64,000 nt of DNA from JBGPTF01 sp041490445 (GCA_041490445.1 JBGPTF010000013.1:1-64000); one strand, 5' to 3'. Shown: positions 1 through 9,413, counted from the first letter of the stretch. Numbers and translations are program-made. Notes: generated by a model from the sequence alone, not told the origin.

Positions 1-72
1 ACTCTTGATTCCTTCCTGCACGATCTGCCACTTCTCTTCCGGGGTTCGGTCTACACGTGGTTTCCTGCCCAT
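1..72 (-). CDS. IS3-type transposase OrfA, N-terminal 24 residues (partial)
   Basis: The minus-strand reading from an ATG at 72 gives MGRKPRVDRTPEEKWQIVQE and continues off the left edge. This basic, charged start resembles the helix-turn-helix OrfA proteins of IS3-family elements, which bind the element ends. A GGAGG sits about 6 bases before the ATG. It is too short to be shown by length filters, and the rest of the gene is not visible. Confidence 0.6.
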   Translation of the reverse strand, partial: MGRKPRVDRTPEEKWQIVQEGIKS

Positions 73-140
73 GTTGCCTCCTGTTGGGAGGCCCTGATCA
101 TACCTAGATGAGGTGTCCAGTTTTAGAGGGGAGCACTACA
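1..140 (-). mobile_element. Left end of an IS3-like insertion sequence (runs off the window)
   Basis: Read on the minus strand, the element starts at 140 with TGTAGTGCTCCCCTCTAAAA, which begins with TG as IS3-family ends do. About 65 bp of leader follows, then a strong GGAGG ribosome site and the start of a transposase OrfA. Only this end lies in the window, so copy integrity cannot be judged. The family call rests on the end sequence and the OrfA start. Confidence 0.6.
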
Positions 141-337
141 GACTTGTACCGAAACCCTGATTTCTCAATTCATTCGATGTTTACTTCACTTCCTTGGAGC
201 AAACAGCTTTCGAACGGGGGACCCGCGCACTGAGCACTAACGACATTCGTTTGGTTTACTGCTTACCGAACTTCTCCATCACCGAGAACAGCTCTTCATG
301 CGCTGGGAATTGACGATTTCGTACCGTCCTTCGCGGA

Positions 338-1057
338 ATGCCTTGCCCCTTACTGGAAGATTCGTTAGCCTCAACTATTGTGCGGAAAGCAGCCCAGAGC
401 GGGCGTCTGGCCGTGTGCATCCTTTCCCAACATCCTCTGGTGCTCGCTGAATTCGAGCGCCAGCTGGCGAGTCCGAATTTCCGGGTCAATCCTCGCAAGC
501 TCGATTCGATGCTTGGTCCGGAACTCCGGCGCCTGGCGCTGCCGCGAGCCAAAGTCTACGTCGTGGATGCGCACGCGGCGCGGCCCGCCACAGCGGCCTT
601 GATCACGAATATCCTGACCCGTTATCCCGCCGCCCGTGTCCTGGTCGTTTCCGAAAAGCTGTCCGCGAACGACAACGAAACGTTTCTCCGTCTCGGCGTG
701 AAGGGGCTTCTCACTTACTTGGAGGCTCGCGAGAAGCTGCCCCAGGCACTCTCCCTCGTGTCCAAGGGTGGATTCTGGGTGGCCCGGACAGTCCTCGCTG
801 GCTTTGTGGACACCATCCTCACCAGCTCCCGCGGACGAAACTTGAAATCGAATGCCTCGTCGGAGCTCAGCCGCAGGGAGCAGGAAGTGCTCGACGGGCT
901 GCTCGAAAATATGGCTAACAAGGAAATCGCAAACAAGCTCAACATCTCTGAGCGGACCGTGAAATTTCACGTGTCGAACCTGTTGGCCAAGTTCGGAGTC
1001 CGCCGCCGCGCCGATTTGATCCTCCTGTGTTACCAGCGGCGTCCCGCGGCTTCCTGA
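338..1057 (+). CDS. LuxR/NarL-type response regulator with a degenerate receiver domain
   Basis: This 239-residue protein has a receiver-like N-terminal half (about 23-140) and a C-terminal LuxR/GerE helix-turn-helix (about 176-230) with the hallmark SRREQEVLDGLLENMANKEI. D77 in the VYVVDAHA strand matches the usual phospho-acceptor. The acidic pair normally found after the first strand is absent (the strand reads CILSQHP), so metal binding and phosphorylation are doubtful. It probably binds DNA as a transcription regulator. No sensor kinase is adjacent and the target genes are unknown. The ribosome site before the ATG is weak, so the exact start is uncertain. Confidence 0.8.
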   Translation: MPCPLLEDSLASTIVRKAAQSGRLAVCILSQHPLVLAEFERQLASPNFRVNPRKLDSMLGPELRRLALPRAKVYVVDAHAARPATAALITNILTRYPAARVLVVSEKLSANDNETFLRLGVKGLLTYLEAREKLPQALSLVSKGGFWVARTVLAGFVDTILTSSRGRNLKSNASSELSRREQEVLDGLLENMANKEIANKLNISERTVKFHVSNLLAKFGVRRRADLILLCYQRRPAAS

Positions 1058-1186
1058 CCGTCTCGCAGTTCCCGGAGCCAGCCCCTGGCCTCTCCCTGCC
1101 CTGTGGAAAACTCGCGGCGGAAAAGCGAAAGTTTTTGCCCTTCGAAAGCCTCTTGTGCACCAGCGCAACTAGCTCTTAGAAGAACA

Positions 1187-1214
1187 TTGTAACTAACTCA
1201 TTTTCAAATATATA
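1187..1214 (+). promoter_or_regulatory. Candidate sigma-70 promoter for glmS
   Basis: TTGTAA at 1187-1192 and TATATA at 1209-1214 are separated by 16 bp, in an AT-rich pocket about 80 bp before the glmS start. I saw no glmS ribozyme core in the leader, so control is likely transcriptional or by the enzyme itself. This is inference from consensus similarity only. Confidence 0.4.
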
Positions 1215-1292
1215 CAGCCATAGATGTGAAGTTCTTTGCCTATCTGGCGACTCGATTGCTTCTCTTCTGAGTGCGGAGGCGTGCGCAAACCA

Positions 1293-3146
1293 ATGTGTGG
1301 AATCGTTGGCTATGTGGGCTCACGACAGGTTGTGCCTTTACTCCTCGACGGTCTAAAGCGGCTCGAATACCGGGGCTACGATTCGGCCGGCGTGGCAGTG
1401 GCTGGGAACGGCCACGGCCTGGTGGTGCGCCGAATGCCGGGCAAGCTCGCAAACCTGGTCCACGACCTGGAAAAGACGCAGATCGACGGCACCTACGGTC
1501 TCGGTCACACACGGTGGGCGACGCACGGAAAGCCCAGCGAGCGCAACGCGCACCCGCACAAAGATTGTCACGGCCGCCTGGCCGTCGTGCACAACGGCAT
1601 CATTGAAAACTACTGCTCGCTCAAAGAACAGCTCCGCTCCGCGGGCCATGTGTTCGCGAGTGACACCGACAGCGAAGTGGTGGCGCATCTGATTGAAAAC
1701 CATATGAACGGCGACCTGGTGGCGGCGGTGCGCAAGACGGTCAGCGAGCTCCGCGGCGCGTTTGCCATTGCCGTGATCTCGCTCGATGACCCGGAAAAAA
1801 TCGTCACCGCGCGGATGGGCGCGCCGGTCGTTATCGGCGTCGGCGAAAACGAAACGTTTATCGCTTCCGATGTCGTGCCGGTCTTGCCGTACACGCGGCA
1901 AATCCTGTATCTCGAAGACGGCGAAATAGCAGTGCTGCAGCGGCGCGGCGTTGAGCTCTCCGATTTCAACGGCACCCCGCATCTTCGCGCTCCCCAGCAA
2001 GTGCTCTGGGACGCGCAGCGCGCCGAAAAAGGCGGCTTCCAGCACTTCATGCAGAAAGAGATTTTCGAGCAGCCATGCGCCATCCGCGACACGCTCGACA
2101 GTCGCGTAGCGTGGGAAACGGGTCGCGTTTGCCTGAACGAGCTCGAGCCCGTGGCCGAGGCGATTGCAAAAGCGGAGCGCATTCATCTGATCGCCTGCGG
2201 CACTTCCATGCACGCCGCGCTCGTCGGCAAATGGATGATCGAAACTCTTGCACGCGTGCCGGTGGAAGTGGACCACGCATCGGAATATCGCTATCGCGAT
2301 CCGCTCGTCACACGCCATACCCTGGCCGTGCTCATCAGCCAATCCGGCGAAACCGCCGACACGCTGGCGGCGGGCCGCGAAGCGCGCGAAAAAGGTGCGA
2401 TCACCGTCGCGATCTCGAATGTCCCCGGCAGCACGCTGACACGCGAGTCGGACGCAACGTTGATCACGCAGGCTGGCCCCGAGGTCGGCGTCGCCGCAAC
2501 AAAGACCTTTACGGCGCAGCTAACATCGCTGCTGCTCTTCGCCCTGGAACTCGCGCAGCGGCAAAATCGCCTGCTCCCCAGCGCGGCGAAGCGCCTCCTC
2601 GAAGAATTGGCGCGCATCCCGGCGCGGCTTGAAAAGCTACTACTGAAGGACAGCGAGATAGAAGAACTGGCGCAGCGGTTTTCCGGCGCGCACGACGCAC
2701 TATTCCTCGGCCGCGGCATCCATTTCCCGATCGCGCTCGAAGGCGCTCTGAAATTGAAAGAAATCTCTTACATCCACGCCGAAGGATATCCCGCCGGCGA
2801 GATGAAGCACGGCCCCAACGCGCTGATCGACGAGCATCTCCCGGTCGTCTTCGTCGCGACGTTCGAGCCCGGCAATCCCGCTTCCGAGTTGCGTTACCGG
2901 AAGACCTTGAGCAACATGGAAGAGGTGAAGGCGCGTAACGGCATCGTGATCGGCGTGGTGAACGAAGGCGATCGCGAGGCCCGCGAACGCTGTGACGGCG
3001 TAATCGAAGTCCCCCCGACCCTGGACTTGCTGCTGCCGCTACTCTCCGTGCCGCCGCTCCAGTTGCTCGCGTATCACATCGCCGTGCAACGCGGTTGCGA
3101 TGTGGACCAGCCCCGCAATCTGGCAAAGTCGGTCACGGTCGAATAA
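1293..3146 (+). CDS. glmS: Glutamine--fructose-6-phosphate aminotransferase (isomerizing)
   Basis: GlmS makes glucosamine-6-phosphate from fructose-6-phosphate and glutamine, the entry step to peptidoglycan and LPS amino sugars in the cytoplasm. I chose the ATG at 1293 because it places the catalytic Cys directly after Met (MCGIVGYV), as maturation requires; a GGAGG lies 11 bases upstream. The 617 residues match the family (about 610). The glutaminase domain (1-220) carries GHTRWATHG and NGIIENY. Two SIS domains follow, with SQSGETADT and GRGIHFPIALEGALKLKE. The C-terminus DQPRNLAKSVTVE is the usual active-site lid. The upstream in-frame ATG at 1236 would mask the N-terminal Cys and is rejected. 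Confidence 0.97.
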   Translation: MCGIVGYVGSRQVVPLLLDGLKRLEYRGYDSAGVAVAGNGHGLVVRRMPGKLANLVHDLEKTQIDGTYGLGHTRWATHGKPSERNAHPHKDCHGRLAVVHNGIIENYCSLKEQLRSAGHVFASDTDSEVVAHLIENHMNGDLVAAVRKTVSELRGAFAIAVISLDDPEKIVTARMGAPVVIGVGENETFIASDVVPVLPYTRQILYLEDGEIAVLQRRGVELSDFNGTPHLRAPQQVLWDAQRAEKGGFQHFMQKEIFEQPCAIRDTLDSRVAWETGRVCLNELEPVAEAIAKAERIHLIACGTSMHAALVGKWMIETLARVPVEVDHASEYRYRDPLVTRHTLAVLISQSGETADTLAAGREAREKGAITVAISNVPGSTLTRESDATLITQAGPEVGVAATKTFTAQLTSLLLFALELAQRQNRLLPSAAKRLLEELARIPARLEKLLLKDSEIEELAQRFSGAHDALFLGRGIHFPIALEGALKLKEISYIHAEGYPAGEMKHGPNALIDEHLPVVFVATFEPGNPASELRYRKTLSNMEEVKARNGIVIGVVNEGDREARERCDGVIEVPPTLDLLLPLLSVPPLQLLAYHIAVQRGCDVDQPRNLAKSVTVE

Positions 3147-3396
3147 CGCTTTTCCCTCGATCCGCCCGTTCACCAGGCTCCCGCCACGGGAACCTGCGCG
3201 CCCATGAAACCTGCTGCAGGTCGCGCGCGTCGTACGAATGCGCCCCTGCGGAAGCTTTCTGCCCTCCCCCCGGGCGGGACGTTTTCTAAGCCGCGGGGGC
3301 GCTCCTTTCTATCCACCCAACGCATTCACCTCGGCTTTTGCCTCGCCAATATCCCCCCTTCGCGTTCCGGTGGGGGCCGCGTCTGATGGCGTAAAT

Positions 3397-5034
3397 TCAG
3401 AAGAAGAAGATGATGTCCCCGCCGAACGTGAGCTGATTCTTCTTCGTCCCGTTATTGTAGGCCGGCCGATCATACGAACGCTCGAATCTGAGTTCAGGGC
3501 GGAGGAGGACAGTGCTTCCAATCCAGTGCCCCCACATGAGGAGATGCTCGGTGTATCTCGACTTCGTGCCGGTTCGCTGGCCTTTCAGATCGTCGAAGAA
3601 CTCATTGCGAATCGTGAGGTAATCTCTCGTCGAGAACTGTTTCTCCACGTAGCTGAGGACCGCCGCCTCCGGTGCGAAACAGGTGATTTCGGAGGTGTTG
3701 TTACAATAAGCTCCGTTCGCATTCGTCTCAAGCAAAGGTGCTGACACGGGATTCCTGACGTTCGGCACATCCTTTTCCCACATGTACCACGCTTCGGTGG
3801 AGAGGTGGACCGACGGATGGCTGCGGAACTTGTGATACCACGTAAGGTAAAAGGAATTTACGTTGTTGTACGCGTATTTCTGATCATTCAGGGCATTGAG
3901 AACCGGGTAGATGCTGTCGTTGCCGTCGTTCCACGTATATTGGAAGCCTAGATTGAGCGTCAGCTTTGCGTCCTGGGGAACCCATGGCGCCACATCGCAG
4001 CCCGGCGAAAGTCCCGCCTGAAACAGCCAGTGATCGTTGAGCTTCACAGTGGCTTCGATGCCGGTTTGGGTGTAACAATCAAACGTGTAGAGAAGCGAGT
4101 GGCTGTACGTATAGTTATTCGGCGCCAGTTGTGCTTCGATGTCGGGAACCGAAATGTAGCGCCCGATCCTGACGTTCAGTCCATCCGCCACTTGGCCCCA
4201 ATAAAGGTCTGCGTAAGCCATTACGGGGTCGTAACCGTATTCAAGATTCTTCCCCAGCAATTGATTGCTGAAGAATCCCTTCGAAGTCGTAAAGCGGTAA
4301 TCGATGCCGTACAGGTTGGCGAAGCGGAATCCCCAGTCGAAGTGGTCCTTCTGCACGGTGTTGGGCTGGCGCTCGATGTAGAGCACTTCTTGGTCAGGCT
4401 GGACAGAGTTGGCGACGGTGTCGTATGCCTCCGGGAAATTCGTGTATCTGCCAAGCGATTTGTTGTTCGAGGTGCTGACATTGAAGCCGAAATTGAGCCA
4501 ACCGTAGATTTGGATCCCGCTTTTCTTCCAGCCTTCGCCGTGTCGGCCGCTCCAGATCGCCTCCATCAATGGATAGGAGTTGGTCCAGGGCGCGCCGATG
4601 TCCACCGAACCGCCGTACGGCCAATCTGAGAAGGGGTAGGGCGGCGAAGTCAACGGCGAGGGGAGGCCCCGTTTCGCGGGCGCCGGCCCGCTTTGTGCGG
4701 TTCCCTTCCAGTCGTCGGCATATACCTTGAAAAATCTCTTGAAGAATGAGTCCTGCTCGGGCTTTTGCGACGCGCCCGGGGCCGCCGCATTCGCCTTTGC
4801 GTTCAGATCGACACGAAGACTCCATCTTGCCGGCAGATCTCCGTTTCGCTCGCCGAACACTGCTTGTCCGTAAGGGCGGACAACGAACAGCCGGTATTGT
4901 GCCGGGCGAAAGGGATCTGACAAACTCTTGCGCATTGTACCGGCTTGGGCGTTGCAGGCTGGCGGTATGGCTGCGCCAAGCGCCAGAATCACAATTGAAA
5001 TGGCCCCTCGAAAAGTACTCTTCACCGGGCTCAC
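3397..5034 (-). CDS. Outer-membrane beta-barrel protein, BBP2 (OmpL-like porin) family
   Basis: This protein of about 545 residues has a clear signal peptide (KSTFRGAISIVILALGAA, cleavage near NAQA). Alternating aromatic beta strands follow, ending in a terminal FGGDIIFFF with the C-terminal Phe expected for BamA-assembled barrels. The segment SVDIGAPWTNSYPLMEAIWS and the long Tyr/Trp/Asn-rich strands resemble the BBP2 family common in Acidobacteria and Planctomycetes. The substrate is unknown. The first GTG is at 5034, but a second GTG at 5025 has a better-spaced AAGG and starts at the signal peptide. It is convergent with glmS. Confidence 0.8.
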   Translation of the reverse strand: MSPVKSTFRGAISIVILALGAAIPPACNAQAGTMRKSLSDPFRPAQYRLFVVRPYGQAVFGERNGDLPARWSLRVDLNAKANAAAPGASQKPEQDSFFKRFFKVYADDWKGTAQSGPAPAKRGLPSPLTSPPYPFSDWPYGGSVDIGAPWTNSYPLMEAIWSGRHGEGWKKSGIQIYGWLNFGFNVSTSNNKSLGRYTNFPEAYDTVANSVQPDQEVLYIERQPNTVQKDHFDWGFRFANLYGIDYRFTTSKGFFSNQLLGKNLEYGYDPVMAYADLYWGQVADGLNVRIGRYISVPDIEAQLAPNNYTYSHSLLYTFDCYTQTGIEATVKLNDHWLFQAGLSPGCDVAPWVPQDAKLTLNLGFQYTWNDGNDSIYPVLNALNDQKYAYNNVNSFYLTWYHKFRSHPSVHLSTEAWYMWEKDVPNVRNPVSAPLLETNANGAYCNNTSEITCFAPEAAVLSYVEKQFSTRDYLTIRNEFFDDLKGQRTGTKSRYTEHLLMWGHWIGSTVLLRPELRFERSYDRPAYNNGTKKNQLTFGGDIIFFF

Positions 5035-5101
5035 CTTCGTCCAGTCGCAATGAATATGCCCAGGAACCGCAAGGAGCCGCCTTGGCGATGCACGTAAGGA
5101 T

Positions 5102-5131
5102 CTTAGAGGGCTGACCTGCAGAATCCGTCAA
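5102..5131 (-). promoter_or_regulatory. Possible promoter of the BBP2 porin gene
   Basis: On the minus strand TTGACG (5131-5126) and TCTAAG (5107-5102) are spaced by 18 bp, about 70 bp before the porin start. The -35 is good and the -10 is weak. It would fire divergently from mtaB. Confidence 0.3.
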
Positions 5132-5174
5132 GAGTTCGTAAGAATATCATAAGGCATGGCGGACCCGGATTCGT

Positions 5175-5183
5175 TGTTATAAT
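5175..5183 (+). promoter_or_regulatory. Extended -10 promoter element before mtaB
   Basis: TGTTATAAT at 5175-5183 is a perfect extended -10 (TGnTATAAT), 32 bases before the GTG start of mtaB. No good -35 is visible, which is compatible with an extended -10 promoter. Confidence 0.45.
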
Positions 5184-5214
5184 CCTGCGGTTCGGCTCAA
5201 TCATTTCCACTACT

Positions 5215-6573
5215 GTGGCGACCTTCTCCATCGAGAATTTCGGCTGCCGCGCGACGCAAGCCGATGCCGCTGCGATTGCTCAGCAGCTTCTTGCGCGCGG
5301 CTACACCCGCGCGGATTCCCACAACGCGGCGGATGTGGTTGTCCTGAACACGTGTACGGTCACCGCCGCCGCCGACGCGCAAGCACGCGACGCTGTCCGG
5401 CACATTCACCGCGCCAATCCCGCGGTACAAATCGTCGTCACCGGCTGCTACGCGCAGCGTGCCCCCGAGGAACTCGCCTCTCTCGAAGGAGTCACCTGGG
5501 TCGTCGGCAATTCCCACCAGCCGGAAATTCCGCGGCTCATCGAGCAATCGCTCTCCCCGCGAACGGCCGGCGGTTTTGTTCCGCTGGAGCAGCTTCAATC
5601 CGGCGCGCTCTCGCTCGAGCGCGGCCCGGCGAAAATCCTTACCGGGGACATCTTCGAGCAGACGGCGGTCGCCATCGCCCCGGTCGAGAACAACCTCGGC
5701 GAGCGCACGCGGCCCACTCTCAAAATCCAGGACGGCTGCAACAGCCGCTGCGCCTACTGCGTGATCCCGTTTGTTCGCGGGCGCAGCCGCAGCCTCGCTC
5801 CCGGTATCGTGCTGGACGAGATTCGAAAACTAGTCCGGGCCGGCGCCCGTGAGGTGGTCTTGAGCGGAATCAATCTGGGTAGCTACGGCCGCGATCTTTT
5901 CCCGCGCGCCGAATTGCTCGATCTGCTGGGGCGCGTGCTCGAGGAAACGCAACTGGAGCAGTTGCGCTTGTCCTCGATCGAGCCTCTGGACGTCACGCTG
6001 GATCTCGTCGAGCGCGTGGCTTCGAGCGGCCGGATCGCGCGGCATTTTCACATGCCGCTGCAGTCGGGCTCCGACCGCATCCTGCGCGCCATGCACCGCT
6101 GGTACCGCACGTCGCATTATGCCCGCCGCGTCGAACTCATCCGCGAACGGCTCCCGGACGCCGCGATTGGCGCCGATGTGATCGTTGGTTTCCCGGGCGA
6201 GACCGATGACGACTTCCGCGCCACCTGCGATATCGTTCTGGCGCTCCCCTTCACTTACCTGCATGTCTTTTCGTTTTCGCCGCGGCCGGGGACAAAGGCG
6301 GCCTCGATGCCGGACCAGATTCCTCTTCAGGTCATCCAGCAGCGGGCTCGCGAGTTGCGCGCGCTCTCCGTGGAGAAGATGGCCGCGTTTCGCGCTTCGC
6401 TGGCCAAGCGCACGCTGCGAGTGCTTACACTCCATCGCTTCGGCGATGGCTGGACGGAAGCGATCAGTGGAAACTTCTTGAAAGTTCGCGTCGGTGGCCA
6501 TCATCCTGCCAATCAGTGGCACGAAGTGCGCCTCACCGCAGACGCGTCGCAGGCTGTCCCTGTAGTCGACTAG
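5215..6573 (+). CDS. mtaB: tRNA t6A37 methylthiotransferase
   Basis: MtaB is a radical-SAM enzyme that adds a methylthio group to t6A at position 37 of ANN-decoding tRNAs. The N-terminal UPF0004 domain holds the three auxiliary cluster cysteines C11, C47 and C78 (FGCRATQAD, NTCTVT, TGCYAQ). The radical-SAM motif CNSRCAYC gives C175, C179 and C182. A C-terminal TRAM-like segment begins near residue 395. The 452 residues are normal for the family. The start is a GTG directly before the conserved N-terminus. The FGCRATQAD start fits MtaB better than MiaB or RimO. Confidence 0.93.
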   Translation: MATFSIENFGCRATQADAAAIAQQLLARGYTRADSHNAADVVVLNTCTVTAAADAQARDAVRHIHRANPAVQIVVTGCYAQRAPEELASLEGVTWVVGNSHQPEIPRLIEQSLSPRTAGGFVPLEQLQSGALSLERGPAKILTGDIFEQTAVAIAPVENNLGERTRPTLKIQDGCNSRCAYCVIPFVRGRSRSLAPGIVLDEIRKLVRAGAREVVLSGINLGSYGRDLFPRAELLDLLGRVLEETQLEQLRLSSIEPLDVTLDLVERVASSGRIARHFHMPLQSGSDRILRAMHRWYRTSHYARRVELIRERLPDAAIGADVIVGFPGETDDDFRATCDIVLALPFTYLHVFSFSPRPGTKAASMPDQIPLQVIQQRARELRALSVEKMAAFRASLAKRTLRVLTLHRFGDGWTEAISGNFLKVRVGGHHPANQWHEVRLTADASQAVPVVD

Positions 6574-6626
6574 AGACCACTGCATATTTAGCTCGACACA
6601 ACCCCAGACTGGCGAATCTTGGTCTC

Positions 6627-6900
6627 ATGCGTCGAGACGCAGCTGTGCTGGAGGCGCGCCGTTTGGCCTCCCCTCCTCGTATTCAACGGGACGAATCGCT
6701 GTCCGCCATTGCCCGGCAGTTGGGCGTGACTCGTCAGGCGGTGCATCAGTGGGCGCGACAGTGCCGCCCTCGAGGAGCGGCCGGACTGCGCCGCATCCCG
6801 CTCTCCGCTCGCCCGCCCAAACTGGCCCGGGCGCAACTCGCCCAACTCCCACGCCTACTGGAGCGGGACGCCGCGGTCTACGATGAATGGCTCTGGACTT
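6627..6900 (+). pseudogene. Decayed IS630-type transposase, N-terminal helix-turn-helix remnant
   Basis: The reading from ATG 6627 gives a winged helix-turn-helix typical of IS630/Tc1-mariner transposases (ESLSAIARQLGVTRQAVHQW, then a basic linker and a PPKLARAQLAQLPRLL helix). Similarity fades after about 90 residues, and no DDE catalytic domain follows. The frame stays open to 7133 with an unrelated basic tail. The reading is interpreted as a truncated relic, not a working gene. From about 6900 to 7123 I see nothing else. Confidence 0.55.
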
Positions 6901-7123
6901 GCTTGAAACAGCCTGTGCTCCGCGGCTTGTGCCCGCCCGACTTGACCGTTCTGCGCATAAGCATCCGAGCGGCAATGCGCCGACTGCGTCGCCAACCCCA
7001 GATCATTCATTCCTTCTTCCGCGCTTGCCATCTTTCCTTTCAGGGGATTTCCCGGTTGAATTTGCGGCGCATCTTCACGAGAATGGGTGAGATTACTCGA
7101 CCCTTCTGGCGATCACGTAGGAG

Positions 7124-8221
7124 ATGTCCATGAAAAACAAGCTCGTTCTTGTATGGGTTGCAGTCGTTTGCTTTGCCGGGCTAGGAGCTCCGGCCGCAGC
7201 TCAGGACGCGCCAAAGCAACGTCCTCCTATCATCGACTTGCACTTGCACGCCCTACCCGCCAAAGGATGGCCCGGGGGGCCATCTTTCATCTGTCCCGGT
7301 ATGGAGTTCGCGGCCTTCGATCCGAGAACGAAGTGGGATCCCAACCATATTTGGGAAGCCTGTCCGAACCCTCTCGTCGCGCCCGCCACCGATGAAGAAC
7401 TGCTCCGGGAAATCCTGGCCGTTATGGATCGCTACAACATCGTTCTGGCTGCCACCAGCGGTTCGCTGGAGCATGTGCGTCGATACCGCGAGGCTGCTCC
7501 CAACCGCATGCTGCCTGGTCTCAATACGGCTATCGCCAATCTGGGTACTCCCGATTCCTTGCGCGAACTCATTCGCAAAGGCGAAGTCGCGATCTTGGGA
7601 GAAATCGCGCCACAGCTCGAGGGGATTTCTCCCGACGATGAGATCCTGGAGCCTTATCTCGCGCTGGCAGAAGAACTGGATATCCCGCTGGCCGTTCACG
7701 TGTTGAGTTTCCAGCCGTATTATCTGTTTCCGCAGAATCGCGCGTCGCTGAATAATCCGCTCTTGCTTGAAAAGGTGCTCATCCGCCACCCGAAATTGCG
7801 CGTCTATGTCATGCACGCCGGCTGGCCGATGCTCAACGAGATGATTTCCCTGCTCTTTCTGTACCCTCAAGTCTATGTCGACGTAGCTGGGATTGACTGG
7901 ATGCTGCCGCGCAAGGAGTTCCATCGCTATCTGCGGGGTCTGGTTGAGGCTGGGCTTGGTAAGCGGATCATGTTCGGCTCTGACGCAAGCATGTGGCCTA
8001 AAACCATAAGCATCGGAATCGAAGCCATCGAGTCAGCCGACTTCCTGACTGAAGCGCAGAAACGCGACATCCTCTACAACAATGCGGCGCGCTTCCTGAG
8101 GCTTGATGAGAAGGGCGAGCTACAGAACAGGCCGCGGGAGAGCCCGGCACCCGAAGAAAGCAATGGAGGCACGCACACAATGGCTCGGCAGAGCCCCAAT
8201 GTAAGAGGTGAGCGTAAATGA
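7124..8221 (+). CDS. Exported amidohydrolase (amidohydrolase_2 family)
   Basis: This 365-residue protein has a signal peptide (NKLVLVWVAVVCFAGLGA, cut near AAAQ) and a TIM-barrel metallo-hydrolase fold. The first metal motif is IIDLHLHALP, a later strand gives YVMHAGWP, and the motif MFGSDASMWP near the C-terminus fits the amidohydrolase_2 family of hydrolases and decarboxylases. The substrate is unknown. A GGAG lies just before the first ATG, so the second ATG at 7130 (MKNKLV) has better spacing and may be the true start. Its stop overlaps the next start by ATGA, which indicates translational coupling. Confidence 0.8.
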   Translation: MSMKNKLVLVWVAVVCFAGLGAPAAAQDAPKQRPPIIDLHLHALPAKGWPGGPSFICPGMEFAAFDPRTKWDPNHIWEACPNPLVAPATDEELLREILAVMDRYNIVLAATSGSLEHVRRYREAAPNRMLPGLNTAIANLGTPDSLRELIRKGEVAILGEIAPQLEGISPDDEILEPYLALAEELDIPLAVHVLSFQPYYLFPQNRASLNNPLLLEKVLIRHPKLRVYVMHAGWPMLNEMISLLFLYPQVYVDVAGIDWMLPRKEFHRYLRGLVEAGLGKRIMFGSDASMWPKTISIGIEAIESADFLTEAQKRDILYNNAARFLRLDEKGELQNRPRESPAPEESNGGTHTMARQSPNVRGERK

Positions 8222-8688
8222 CCCCAGTTGAAGGTCTTTTTGAAGCGCATCTTTCCGTTCGTGATCTTGAGCGGTCGATCGCCTTCTACCGCGATGTCAT
8301 GGGGCTGGAGTTGGGGCTTGCGCAACCCGAACGCCCTGCGGCGTTTTTCTGGGTCGGCGGGCGTGGCCGGTCAATGATGGGAATTTTCTCCGTGGGATCC
8401 GGCCCCCTCACAAAGCAGCATCACGTGGCCTTTCAAGTCAAACTGGAGGACGTTCTTGCGGCTCCGCTAAGATTACGCTCTGCAGGCATAACTCCTCTAG
8501 GGGGCCGGAGAGAGCCGATCAATGAGCCAATCGTCTTTGCTTGGATGCCGGCCGCATCCGTATTCTTCGATGACCCTGATGGAAACTCTTTGGAGTACAT
8601 CTCCATGCTTCCTGATCCGGCCCGCCCTGCGTTGGGCGTGGTGTCATGGACCGAATGGCGAGCGACCCACGAGAATCGGCGTGATTGA
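8218..8688 (+). CDS. VOC/glyoxalase-fold metalloprotein
   Basis: This 156-residue single-domain protein has two beta-alpha-beta-beta-beta modules of the vicinal oxygen chelate superfamily. Candidate metal ligands are His in EAHLSVRDLERS, His in KQHHVAFQV and Glu in DPDGNSLEYISM. Members include glyoxalase I, extradiol dioxygenases and fosfomycin-modifying enzymes, and the sequence does not decide between these. It overlaps the amidohydrolase stop by 4 bases, so the two are probably co-translated and may act on related compounds. Confidence 0.8.
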   Translation: MTPVEGLFEAHLSVRDLERSIAFYRDVMGLELGLAQPERPAAFFWVGGRGRSMMGIFSVGSGPLTKQHHVAFQVKLEDVLAAPLRLRSAGITPLGGRREPINEPIVFAWMPAASVFFDDPDGNSLEYISMLPDPARPALGVVSWTEWRATHENRRD

Positions 8689-8852
8689 GTTCCGACTGCT
8701 CGCACTCCCAAGATCGTGGAGTCGTTTGGCACAGTCTTGGATAAATAAGTGAACTGGGCTTGTGTTCTTCTTGCCCTCTCTGTGCAGCACCTGCAAACCT
8801 CTGTATGCAGAACTCTTCAGGTGAGCAGGCTGAAAGCAATCGCCGGTGGCCC

Positions 8853-9230
8853 TCAGGACTCGAGAATCACCTGTGCCAGGGCGAGGTTGCCGGTGTGGGT
8901 GATCGAAAGCGAGATGTTTTTCGCGCCGAGGCGATCCGCGTGTTCTCGCGCGGCGCCCGCGAAGCGCAGCGTTGGTTTGCCGCCCGCCTGATTGGTGACC
9001 TCGATGTCGCGCCAGCGGACGCCGCGGCGCCAGCCCGTGCCGAGCGCCTTCATCGCGGCTTCCTTCGCGGCAAATCGCCCGGCGAATCGCTCCATCTTGT
9101 TCTTGTGGCGCTCGCAATAGGCGATTTCATCGGGAGTGAACACGCGGCTCACAAAGGCCCTTCCGCGCCGCCGGATGGCTGCTTCCACGCGATCCACTTC
9201 GGCAACGTCCACGCCCAGCCCCACGATCAT
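8853..9230 (-). CDS. acpS: Holo-[acyl-carrier-protein] synthase
   Basis: AcpS transfers 4'-phosphopantetheine from CoA to the serine of acyl carrier protein. The 125-residue reading from ATG 9230 starts MIVGLGVDVAEVDRVEAAI, the family N-terminus with the Mg-binding Asp. It contains FAAKEAAMKALGTG, the phosphopantetheinyl transferase signature with the catalytic Glu and Lys, and ends with SITHTGNLALAQVI. GAGGG lies 5 bases before the ATG. A longer in-frame start at 9347 adds 39 low-complexity residues and is rejected. It is divergent from the laccase-domain gene. Confidence 0.94.
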   Translation of the reverse strand: MIVGLGVDVAEVDRVEAAIRRRGRAFVSRVFTPDEIAYCERHKNKMERFAGRFAAKEAAMKALGTGWRRGVRWRDIEVTNQAGGKPTLRFAGAAREHADRLGAKNISLSITHTGNLALAQVILES

Positions 9231-9413
9231 GTTTCCCTCGGCCGCTCCAGCGGCGCTCGCGAATGGCAAAATCACCGGCGGCTTGCTGGGCCGCCCCTTC
9301 GCCGCAGCAAACCCCTGCAAGACATCGCATCCTGCGCCGCACGGCAATTATACATATACTTGTCGGGGCCGGGCCGAGCGCACGTGTCGCGCCGGCGAAC
9401 TGACGCCCTCAAA

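Noticed and set aside
1058..1292. glmS ribozyme/riboswitch in the glmS leader
   Set aside because: No conserved core or pseudoknot pattern was visible, and this element is mainly found in Firmicutes.
8760..9413. Upstream extension of the laccase-domain gene as one large protein
   Set aside because: The first 218 codons are antisense to acpS, so the true gene more likely begins near 9414.
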